A DNA stretch of 24,832 nt from Eubacterium sp. (GTDB taxonomy: Bacteria > Bacillota_A > Clostridia > Lachnospirales > Lachnospiraceae): positions 1 to 24,832 of the forward strand of contig JAMPGN010000036.1 of the NCBI GenBank assembly GCA_023663915.1, given 5' to 3'. This document shows positions 12,447 to 19,167 of the stretch, one piece after another (the first letter of the stretch is position 1; the number at the start of each line of letters is the position of its first letter). A program made the translations under genes and the position numbers. The notes below the pieces were generated by a model. It was given only the letters and a program-made list of their open reading frames with translations, had not been told where the DNA came from and did no database searches.

Positions 12447-15209
12447 ATGAAAAGTAAACAGGGTAAGAAAATAAGAAATCCGCTCATCAAACGAATCCCC
12501 AGAGAACTGATTGGCGATTGGAGCAAGTACCTTGTGGTGTGCCTGTTTTTGATTCTCACAATCGGATTCGTATCGGGAATGTACGTCGCAAACGGCAGCA
12601 TGATGAAGGCGGCGGACGAAGGAGTATTAAAGTACAAGCTGGAGGACGGACACTTTGAACTGAAAGACAAGGCGGATGCGGAATTGATTTCGGCGGTCGA
12701 ATCAGGAGAAAAAGCGGATATCAAGCAATACTATTTAGACAAAGCAAAGGAAGAACTGGACGAAAAATTTGACGAAGAGTTCGAGGAGAAATTTGACAAA
12801 GAGTTTATTAAGGAATTTGATTCCGAATTTGACAAAGAATTTGATGCGGCTTTCGAGGCGCAGGTCAGGGAATTACTGATGGCGCAAGGGCTTGACGATA
12901 CATCGGCGCAGGCAATGCTGCCTAATGTCATCGAGCAGGCGAAACAGACCGGAGATTATCAGACAGCCTATGACAAGGCTTACGAGACAGCTTACGATGA
13001 GGCATACCACGAAGCATATAATGAGGCATATCCGAAAGCTTACGATGAGGCATGGGAAGAGATTCAGGACAAGATCGATGAGGAATATGCCGAGGCAGAG
13101 GAAAAGTATGAATTAGATGATCCCGATTTCCATGCCATACCGGTCAGCGTATATGAAAACTTTTATCAGAACGTGGAAGAGGACAGTAACGACGACGGCG
13201 TGTCCGACGGAACGGTCCGTGTCTTTGCCAAAACCGATGAAGTAAATCTTGCCTGCCTGATGGAAGGAAATTTCCCGGAGACGGAAGACGAGATTGCGAT
13301 TGACCGTATGCACGCGGACAATGCTGGAATCGAAGTGGGCGACACGATTAGAGCCGACGGGCATCCCTTTCAGGTCGTCGGACTGATTGCCTATGTCAAC
13401 TATGCCACGCTTCACGAGAAAAATACGGATCTGATATTTGACGCGATAAAGTTTGATGTGGCGATGGTGACGGAAGAAGGTTTCGACCGCCTGCACCAGA
13501 CGATTCACTACACCTACGCATGGCAGTATGCGAAGCAACCGGCGGACGACAAGCAGGAGAAGGCTTTTTCCGATGATTTCTTAAAAGCCCTGCTCACACA
13601 GACCGTCGTCGGAGACAATGAGATCGAGGACTATCTTCCGGGATATGCGAATCAGGCGATTCACTTTGCCACCAACGATATGGGTTCCGATGAGGCGATG
13701 GGCGGAGTGCTTTTAGACATTCTGATTGTCATTATCGCGTTTATCTTTGCGGTCACGATCAGCAATACGATTGTGAAAGAGTCTCACACGATCGGTACGC
13801 TGCGCGCTTCCGGGTACAGCAGGGGCGAACTGGTCAGGCATTACCTTTCCATGCCCGTCATTGTGACCTTTTTTGCGGCGGGAGTGGGAAATATACTCGG
13901 ATATACCGTATTTAAAAATGTGGTGGTATCTATGTATTATAACAGTTACAGCCTGCCCGCCTATGAGACCGTATGGAATCCCGAAGCTTTCTATAAGACC
14001 ACGGTGATTCCGGTCGTCTTAATGTTCGTGGTCAATCTGGCCGTGATTGTTAAGATGATGTACCATACGCCCTTGCAGTTTTTGCGGCATGATTTGAAGA
14101 AGACGAAGCGCAAAAAAGCGGTGCGGCTTCCGAATTGGAAGTTTTTCAGCCGGTTCCGCCTGCGTATTATGTTTCAAAATGCGCCGAATTATATCATTCT
14201 CTTCTGCGGGATCGCTTTTATTATGGTGATGCTCGCCATGGCGGTAGGAATGCCGGATACGCTCAAATTTTACAAGAAAAATGCGGCGGACATGATGTTT
14301 ACTAAATATCAATATGTGCTGAACTCCTATGAGGACGAGGAGGGAGATGTGATTACCACCGGAAACGGTGATGCCGAGAAATTCAGCATGTATTCTCTGC
14401 AGAAAAAAGGTGGCGAACTCGACGAAGAAATTTCCATATACGGAATATCGGATGGAAGCAGATATGTCAAAATCGACGGCTTGGAAGAATTGGGAGAAAA
14501 TGAGGTATATATTTCCCGCTCTTTCGGGGAGAAATATGAGCTAGAAATCGGGGACAGCGTGCTTTTGGATGAAAAATATGAAAATAAACAGTATCAGCTC
14601 AAAGTGGCGGGGATTTATGAGAAATGCCTGACACTTGCCGTTTTTATGCCGATCGATCACTACCGGGCAATGTTTGGGCAGGATGGGGAAGCGTTCAGCG
14701 GCTATCTGTCTGATTCCGAAATCACGGATATTGAGGAGACGGATATTGCCACGGTCATTACCGAACGCGACATTACCAAGATGTGCGACCAGCTTGACCA
14801 TTCCATGGGAGCTTATATGCAGTACTTCCAGTATTTGTGCATTCTGCTGTCGGCGGTGCTCATCTATCTGCTCACGAAGATCATCATTGAGAAAAACGAG
14901 AATGCCATATCCATGACGAAGATATTAGGGTATGAGAATCGGGAGATTGCGGGTCTGTACCTACTTTCGACGACGCTATTCCTGATCGTGGCGGATATGA
15001 TCAGCGTTGCGATCGGCGCGTTTGTCATGGCGCAGGCATGGAAGGCGATTATGTTTGGTTACAGCGGATGGTTCACATTCGTGATTGAGCCGGCTGGGTA
15101 TGCCAAGATGTTTACGTTTGTGCTGATCGGCTATCTGATCGTTATGGTTTTTGATTTTAAGAGAATCAAGAGGATACCGATGGATGAGGCTTTGAAGAAT
15201 GTGGAATGA
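12447..15209 (+). CDS. FtsX-like ABC permease with long aromatic-periodic extracytoplasmic insert
   Basis: The 920-residue permease has a first membrane helix (about 27-48), a large extracytoplasmic region, a helical bundle beginning near 420 (ILIVIIAFIFAVTISNTIV, then the ESHTIGTLRASGYSRGEL coupling segment typical of FtsX/MacB permeases), a second extracytoplasmic domain and a final helical bundle ending in a basic tail (FKRIKRIPMDEALKNVE). Two FtsX units are therefore fused in one chain. Between residues 108 and 203, Phe then Tyr/Trp recur every fourth residue in an acidic, presumably helical segment. The start at 12447 gives normal spacing from AGGAG (12431-12435). ATG 12438 is only two bases away from it and less likely. 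The substrate is unknown. Peptide or lipoprotein export and antimicrobial-peptide resistance are usual roles for this clade. Confidence 0.88.
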   Translation: MKSKQGKKIRNPLIKRIPRELIGDWSKYLVVCLFLILTIGFVSGMYVANGSMMKAADEGVLKYKLEDGHFELKDKADAELISAVESGEKADIKQYYLDKAKEELDEKFDEEFEEKFDKEFIKEFDSEFDKEFDAAFEAQVRELLMAQGLDDTSAQAMLPNVIEQAKQTGDYQTAYDKAYETAYDEAYHEAYNEAYPKAYDEAWEEIQDKIDEEYAEAEEKYELDDPDFHAIPVSVYENFYQNVEEDSNDDGVSDGTVRVFAKTDEVNLACLMEGNFPETEDEIAIDRMHADNAGIEVGDTIRADGHPFQVVGLIAYVNYATLHEKNTDLIFDAIKFDVAMVTEEGFDRLHQTIHYTYAWQYAKQPADDKQEKAFSDDFLKALLTQTVVGDNEIEDYLPGYANQAIHFATNDMGSDEAMGGVLLDILIVIIAFIFAVTISNTIVKESHTIGTLRASGYSRGELVRHYLSMPVIVTFFAAGVGNILGYTVFKNVVVSMYYNSYSLPAYETVWNPEAFYKTTVIPVVLMFVVNLAVIVKMMYHTPLQFLRHDLKKTKRKKAVRLPNWKFFSRFRLRIMFQNAPNYIILFCGIAFIMVMLAMAVGMPDTLKFYKKNAADMMFTKYQYVLNSYEDEEGDVITTGNGDAEKFSMYSLQKKGGELDEEISIYGISDGSRYVKIDGLEELGENEVYISRSFGEKYELEIGDSVLLDEKYENKQYQLKVAGIYEKCLTLAVFMPIDHYRAMFGQDGEAFSGYLSDSEITDIEETDIATVITERDITKMCDQLDHSMGAYMQYFQYLCILLSAVLIYLLTKIIIEKNENAISMTKILGYENREIAGLYLLSTTLFLIVADMISVAIGAFVMAQAWKAIMFGYSGWFTFVIEPAGYAKMFTFVLIGYLIVMVFDFKRIKRIPMDEALKNVE
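12768..13055 (+). repeat. Four-residue periodic aromatic repeat within the permease gene
   Basis: The encoded Phe residues fall at 108, 112, 116, 120, 124, 128, 132 and 136, and after a 35-residue linker Tyr falls at 171, 175, 179, 183, 187, 191, 195 and 199 with Trp at 203. The pattern reads (K/E)EFD and AYDE/AYNE. At DNA level the second half is a degenerate 12-bp repeat (GCTTACGATGAG-type). Codons vary, so selection appears to act on the protein. Confidence 0.85.
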
Positions 15210-15210
15210 A

Positions 15211-15265
15211 ACCCTCAAAATGAGGGGTAAAATGTATTGACTAACCCTTGTTTTGAGGGTATAAT
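15211..15265 (+). promoter_or_regulatory. Promoter and paired operators of the hip-like module
   Basis: TTGACT (15237-15242), 17 bases, TATAAT (15260-15265) is a near-consensus promoter. A dyad ACCCTCA-AAA-TGAGGG(G) spans 15211-15227. A degenerate copy ACCCTTGTTTTGAGGGT (15244-15260) fills the spacer between -35 and -10. Centre-to-centre distance is 33 bp, about three helical turns, which puts both on one DNA face. This is the layout expected for autorepression by the HTH antitoxin encoded next. Confidence 0.7.
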
Positions 15266-15372
15266 ACAAAAATAAACGGAAATACTATCAGTAATATTGT
15301 TTTTGTGTTTTCTATAAGTATAACCAGAAACCGGCAAATTGTACGGACGATCAGATTGTGGAGTGATATCAT

Positions 15373-15927
15373 ATGATTAAATTTGCAGTTTCCGATGCCG
15401 TGACAGGCAAAGAAGTGAAAACGATCCGCCGCAAGTTAGAATTGACACAGGCGGAGTTTGCAGGACTTGCCAACGTGTCACTAAAAACCGTCGAGCGCTG
15501 GGAGACAGGGGAGAAAGAGATAACCGGACCGATCGTAACCTTAATGAAAATTTTAAATGAATATCCACAGATCGGGGAGAGGCTGGTCATTCCGGAACAG
15601 TCTTATCCTCTGCGTCTTTGGTACATGTCTGGAGATAAAGTGTGCACGATCATCGATGTGGACGAACGCGGCAGAAGAATCAAAATCTATAATTATACAA
15701 ATGATTACATCTGTCGTGCATTTGGAAGAATAGAACAGCCTACTTTTGAGGAATATGAGGCATTTTTGGAATCAAGGTGTTTTCCGAGAAGCAGGGATAA
15801 AATGAAACTGGTTTTAGAAGAGCTGGGACTCCCTTTTTATGACCCGTTTCTGATCGTTGAAAAGACGGAAGGAAGAATGGCGGAAGATGATTTCTGGATA
15901 CGAATAGAAAGGCGTCAAAATGATTGA
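15373..15927 (+). CDS. HTH antitoxin fused to HipS/HipA-N1-like domain (HipB-HipS fusion)
   Basis: Residues 11-65 form an XRE/HipB-type helix-turn-helix (RRKLELTQAEFAGLANVS then KTVERWETG). Residues 85-180 form a second domain: a beta strand with DERGRRIKIYNY, then AFGRIEQPTFEEYEAFLESR, PRSRDKMKLVLEELGL, DPFLIVEKTEGRMAEDDFW. That order (a 'fLe-R--P--R-k---vL--LGl---Dpf-Iv---GRmaED' pattern) parallels subdomain 1 of HipA and the free HipS protein of the HipBST system, where a similar region ends in 'D-f-LL---GrD--Ga'. I therefore infer one polypeptide doing the jobs of HipB (DNA binding) and HipS (kinase inhibition). The gene overlaps the kinase gene by eight bases, and GGAGTGAT precedes the ATG. 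Function as antitoxin is inference. Similarity of the second half was judged by eye. Confidence 0.65.
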   Translation: MIKFAVSDAVTGKEVKTIRRKLELTQAEFAGLANVSLKTVERWETGEKEITGPIVTLMKILNEYPQIGERLVIPEQSYPLRLWYMSGDKVCTIIDVDERGRRIKIYNYTNDYICRAFGRIEQPTFEEYEAFLESRCFPRSRDKMKLVLEELGLPFYDPFLIVEKTEGRMAEDDFWIRIERRQND

Positions 15928-16732
15928 ATTGTTTGAGCAGGATAGGAAGACCGAGGCACGGCAGTCCTCGAAAGGGAATCAGCTAAAATGGGAGAACGGC
16001 GGTATCTGGTACAAAGCTGATTATACAGGTTATGAGGGCTTGGCAGAATATATAATATCAGGACTGCTTTCTTATAGTGATCTGACACCGGCGGAATATG
16101 TGGTTTACCACACAGAGGAAATCCGATACAAATATAATAGGTATCGAGCCTGTAAAAGTGATAATTTTCTGCCGGAAGGCTGGAAGCTGATCACACTGGA
16201 AAGATTATTCCAGAGTATATATGGCGAAAGCCTGAATAAGTCTATTTATACGCTCAACGAATATTCCGGTCGGATTCGTTTTTTGGTGGAGCAGACGATC
16301 AGGATAACCGGACTGGAAGATTTTGGCACTTATTTATGTAAACTGCTGACGATTGATGCATTATTTTTAAATGAGGATCGGCATACACATAACATAGCGG
16401 TATTGTTAGATGATGCAGGTGAATACCATTATTGTCCAGTTTTTGATAACGGTGCGGCGCTGCTGTCAGATACTACGATGGATTACCCGCTTCAAGGAGA
16501 AATAGATGCGTTAATAAGTGAGGTGAAGGCAAAAACTTTTTGCAGGGATTTTGATGAACAACTGGATCTGGCAGAGCAGATTTACGGGCAGCATATACAT
16601 TTCACATATACGGAAAAAGACATTGATAGGCTTTTGGCAGATGAACCATATTACCCGCAGGAAATCAAACAGAGAGTCAAGGCAGTTCTTATGTACCAGA
16701 GAAGAAAATATCAGTATTTGTTTGCAAAGTGA
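15920..16732 (+). CDS. HipA/HipT-like Ser/Thr kinase toxin, short form
   Basis: The 270-residue protein is a HipA-fold kinase without the usual N-terminal subdomain (E. coli HipA is 440 aa). It has a SSKGNQLKW stretch (16-24) in the position of the gly-rich/autophosphorylated loop, a putative ATP-contact Lys32 in WYKADYTG, Glu43 in the following helix, the catalytic loop FLNEDRHTHNIAVL with Asp153 and Asn158, and a metal-binding DNG (176-178) in the DFG position. All key residues appear present, so it should be active. HipA phosphorylates GltX and HipT phosphorylates TrpS. The target here cannot be told. The missing N1 subdomain is apparently supplied in trans by the preceding fused antitoxin, with an eight-base ATGATTGA overlap. 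Confidence 0.75.
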   Translation: MIELFEQDRKTEARQSSKGNQLKWENGGIWYKADYTGYEGLAEYIISGLLSYSDLTPAEYVVYHTEEIRYKYNRYRACKSDNFLPEGWKLITLERLFQSIYGESLNKSIYTLNEYSGRIRFLVEQTIRITGLEDFGTYLCKLLTIDALFLNEDRHTHNIAVLLDDAGEYHYCPVFDNGAALLSDTTMDYPLQGEIDALISEVKAKTFCRDFDEQLDLAEQIYGQHIHFTYTEKDIDRLLADEPYYPQEIKQRVKAVLMYQRRKYQYLFAK

Positions 16733-16760
16733 ACGGATTCATATTTCTTGAAAAAATTAT

Positions 16761-16790
16761 TTGACTTTTTCAAAATCCATATGATAGAAT
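16761..16790 (+). promoter_or_regulatory. Promoter of the DUF2798 gene leader
   Basis: TTGACT (16761-16766) and TAGAAT (16785-16790) are separated by 18 bases. The -35 lies inside the dyad TTGAAAAA...TTTTTCAA (16748-16774), which could be an operator or a weak terminator for the kinase gene. The transcript would carry about 140 bases of leader. Confidence 0.6.
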
Positions 16791-16826
16791 CCTTAAGGCA
16801 AAAATAAAAAAGAAAAATACATGATG

Positions 16827-16908
16827 ACACAGGTAGCGAACCGCGCGTAAATCCGATTACGGAACATGGTAACAAATTCGTATTTGGGGTGCATAGGTCT
16901 ACCTGTGT
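16827..16908 (+). ncRNA. Candidate three-way-junction leader RNA upstream of DUF2798 gene
   Basis: ACACAGGTAG (16827-16836) and CTACCTGTGT (16899-16908) are perfect 10-bp complements that would close a 62-nt region. Inside are two further hairpins: CGTAA-ATCCGA-TTACG (16845-16860) and CAAAT-TCGT-ATTTG (16873-16886). A closing stem with two inner arms is a riboswitch-like three-way junction, and the ribosome binding site follows 17 bases later. I could not match it to a riboswitch class I know. It may be a new RNA element or a chance fold. Confidence 0.5.
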
Positions 16909-16937
16909 TCTTTGTGTACCAAAAGGAGGAAAAAATT

Positions 16938-17516
16938 ATGCCCGAAAATCAATTTGAAAGAATGGCGTTTGCCTTTCTGACCGTTCTCGTAACGGTTCAC
17001 GCTTATGTATTTTATAGTCTCTATGTAATCAATGGTTCCGTGCTAATGCAGGTCACGGGAGCCGATTCCGTGATTCATGCGATTCATGCGCAGGGCGGAG
17101 TCTGTATGTTTGGAAGAATGCTGCCGATCTGGGCGATCGTTTTAATCGAGTTCGTTTTTGCCTATGGCTTGGAATGCCTTATGGGAAGCCCGTACTCGTT
17201 CAAATTCGCCTGTAGAAATTTTGAATTAGGGAAAACCCATCCGGTCATCTTTGAGAGCGCGGTCATTTGTGCCACGGTGGGGTTGATGTGTCCGGTTATG
17301 AGCTTTTTGGCGGCGTGCTTCTATTATCCCTATTATGCGGGATTTAACCTTTTTACACTGTTGGCAAATTGGCTGAAACTGGTGTGCCTCAATTTCCCGT
17401 TTGCGTTTTTTACGCAGTTATTCTTTATACAGCCGCTTATCCGGACCGTATTCAAATTTTTGTTTCGGAGGAATAAGTATGAAAATGTACTTCTTAACCA
17501 TGCAGGCATAGATTGA
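16938..17516 (+). CDS. DUF2798-like integral membrane protein
   Basis: The 192-residue protein has four hydrophobic segments: about residues 8-30 (FAFLTVLVTVHAYVFYSLYV), 60-80 (LPIWAIVLIEFVFAYGLECL), 108-130 and 145-175. The pair FAFLTVLVT...H and FPFAFFTQLFFIQPLIRTVFKFLFRR is the signature pattern of DUF2798, a family of unknown function found in some antimicrobial-resistance-linked loci. Length and arrangement fit two DUF2798 repeats. I chose the ATG at 16938 because AGGAGG lies 8 bases upstream. A longer frame from 16866 would overlap the leader stem. It is preceded by a promoter and the structured leader. Regulation by the leader is inference. Confidence 0.72.
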   Translation: MPENQFERMAFAFLTVLVTVHAYVFYSLYVINGSVLMQVTGADSVIHAIHAQGGVCMFGRMLPIWAIVLIEFVFAYGLECLMGSPYSFKFACRNFELGKTHPVIFESAVICATVGLMCPVMSFLAACFYYPYYAGFNLFTLLANWLKLVCLNFPFAFFTQLFFIQPLIRTVFKFLFRRNKYENVLLNHAGID

Positions 17517-17590
17517 CAAAAAGCTGGTAATAACCCTGTCGGAGTCCGGCTTATGCGGATTAATCGGCGGAAACTCTAAAGAATATGGAC

Positions 17591-17619
17591 TTTACACATT
17601 GTGTATTGATTGTTATAAT
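17591..17619 (+). promoter_or_regulatory. Promoter of the 47-aa gene
   Basis: TTTACA (17591-17596) and a consensus TATAAT (17614-17619) are separated by 17 bases, about 45 bases upstream of the small gene's ATG. The preceding 17517-17580 stretch holds an AAGCTGG/CCGGCTT dyad (17521-17553) that may be a weak terminator for the DUF2798 gene. Confidence 0.55.
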
Positions 17620-17662
17620 GAAAATGTTATAGCAATCAGTACTCATAGAAAGAGGTGATCGT

Positions 17663-17806
17663 ATGGGGCTGACGAACAAACAGTTTCAAGGTTTTGTCAG
17701 GCTTACTTTAGCACAGATTGAACGTGCTTTGAAAGAAACACCGGACAATAAGGAACTGCAGGTGCTGAAAGATATTTTTCAAAACATGTTGGAAGACGGC
17801 AATTAA
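17663..17806 (+). CDS. Small hypothetical protein, 47 aa
   Basis: This gene is easy to miss because of its size. AGAGGTGAT stands five bases before the ATG, and a near-consensus promoter lies upstream. The product begins MGLTNKQFQGFVRLTLAQIE and ends FQNMLEDGN. It is amphipathic, mostly helical by its residue pattern (leucine/isoleucine/phenylalanine every 3-4 residues), with net charge near neutral. I have a sense that short proteins starting LTNKQFQ-FVR are frequent in clostridial genomes, but I do not know their function. It ends 26 bases before the convergent AraC-type gene. Confidence 0.6.
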   Translation: MGLTNKQFQGFVRLTLAQIERALKETPDNKELQVLKDIFQNMLEDGN

Positions 17807-17831
17807 TAGTGCAAAGCCATTCACAATCTGT

Positions 17832-18692
17832 TCACACATGAAACAACAACCTCTTAGAAAACGTATTGCGGTATTCACTGGGCGAAAGCCCGGTGATTTT
17901 TTTGTATGTCCGCGAGAAATTATGGCTGTCCGGAAATCCTAATTCTTTGGCGATCTCAGTAATGGATTTGTTCGTGTCGGTCAGCATATAGCTCGCCGTT
18001 TCCATTTTGGTCTTTAAAATATATTGCTTCAACGGAATACCGCAGACTTCCGCAAAACGGTGAGAGATATATTTCTCATTATATCCGAATGCGGCGGCGA
18101 TCTCCGAGATCTTGATGTTTCGGGAAATATTCGTCTTGATATAATCCATGATATCATAATAAATTTGCTTCTGGTTTTCTGTGCGGCTTTCCACGGGCGG
18201 CACAAACGTAAGCTGCCCGAAAAGCTCCGTCAGAATGCTTGTGGACATGGCATCCAATGCAATCGCTGGATATTTACTCTTGGCGATATCCTGTAACTGT
18301 TTCATCAGGATTACGACCCTCTCTGGCTTTGGTATAGTTCCGGTCTGGGGAAGTGTAAAAAAGCGGTCGGGGGGGGGTAAAACGGTGTCAGGCGTAAGGA
18401 CAAGCGGTAAGCCATCCGGCTGTGTCTTAAAGTGGAGCCAGTAGAAAGAGCAGTAGGCAGGCTTAAACCCCTGCCGCCATGAGGAACTGGGCGGAAGCAG
18501 TAGATATTCGCCATTTTTGACAATGAAATTTTCGTTATTGTAGTTCAGATACAGAATGCCTTCCGTCATGACGATCAGCTCATAATCGGTCAGTTGGAAA
18601 GTCTGGTGTTTCCATTCTGCAGAAGGCGCTTTGAATTTGCCGGTCAATTCATAGCTGAAAAGTTGTTTTGCTGGTAAACAAAGAATGTTCAT
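17832..18692 (-). CDS. AraC-family transcriptional regulator
   Basis: The 286-residue protein has an N-terminal cupin-like sensing domain (GEYLLLPPSSSWRQGFKP is the 'gd--li-p' strand) and a C-terminal double helix-turn-helix (about 185-280) with ISEIAAAFGYNEKYISHRF and ITEIAKELGFPDSHNFSRTYKKITGLSPSEYR. It is divergent from the solute-binding protein gene and presumably controls that carbohydrate operon in response to a sugar. I chose the ATG at 18692, preceded by GGGGGAA. An upstream frame from 18722 adds ten codons. A C9 run (18369-18377 on the other strand as G9) encodes Pro-Pro-Pro near residue 108 and is prone to slippage. A consensus TATAAT (18754-18759, minus) without a good -35 fits activator dependence. 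Confidence 0.92.
   Translation of the reverse strand: MNILCLPAKQLFSYELTGKFKAPSAEWKHQTFQLTDYELIVMTEGILYLNYNNENFIVKNGEYLLLPPSSSWRQGFKPAYCSFYWLHFKTQPDGLPLVLTPDTVLPPPDRFFTLPQTGTIPKPERVVILMKQLQDIAKSKYPAIALDAMSTSILTELFGQLTFVPPVESRTENQKQIYYDIMDYIKTNISRNIKISEIAAAFGYNEKYISHRFAEVCGIPLKQYILKTKMETASYMLTDTNKSITEIAKELGFPDSHNFSRTYKKITGLSPSEYRNTFSKRLLFHV
18369..18377 (+). repeat. G9/C9 homopolymer inside the AraC-type gene
   Basis: Nine consecutive Gs on the + strand encode three Pro codons of the regulator on the minus strand (VLPPPDR). A run of this length is mutable by slippage; loss or gain of one base would truncate the protein before its DNA-binding domain. Confidence 0.85.
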
Positions 18693-18753
18693 ACTCTTTT
18701 CCCCCATTATGTAGCATGACATACGATTGTGATGATATATCTATCAAAATGAT

Positions 18754-19095
18754 ATTATACCAAATTGAGCCATTGAAAAATAAAGTATGCGCAAAATGCA
18801 CATGATTTATACTTCGTAAAGGATGAATATAGGAAAATATAACAATAAACGACTGAAAAAGTGAATATCAATAAGTTTGATTTCGTATCAAAAACATAGA
18901 AGATTGAGGTGTCAAAAAGAAAGAAACAGAAAAACGACACCGAATGTATAGATGTGATATTTACGATAAGAACGGCTAGTGTTATTTTGGTTTTACAGTC
19001 AAGTTGCACGAAGAAAAAATAGAAACCATATTTGAATATGCAAAAATGCTCAATTATTAACAATGATAGAACGGCTTACATATCCAAAATGCACA
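18754..19095. promoter_or_regulatory. Regulatory region between araC-type gene and sugar operon with repeated CAAAATGCACA
   Basis: The 475-base divergent gap has no gene. CAAAATGCACA occurs exactly at 18792-18802 (near the regulator's own -10 at 18754-18759) and at 19085-19095, 73 bases before the binding-protein ATG. An imperfect copy CAAAAATGCTCA is at about 19042-19053, and ACAAAGTG is repeated just after the second copy. A candidate weak promoter TTGAAT-N17-TATTAA overlaps the middle copy. Direct repeats of this size are typical AraC-family sites. A GGTGTC/GACACC dyad lies at 18908-18941. The remainder is AT-rich with no clear signal. Confidence 0.5.
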
Positions 19096-19167
19096 AAGTG
19101 TACAAAGTGCGAAAACTTGCTGAAATTCGCAATAAAGCGAAAACAAAAACGAAAGGAAGGATAGTTT

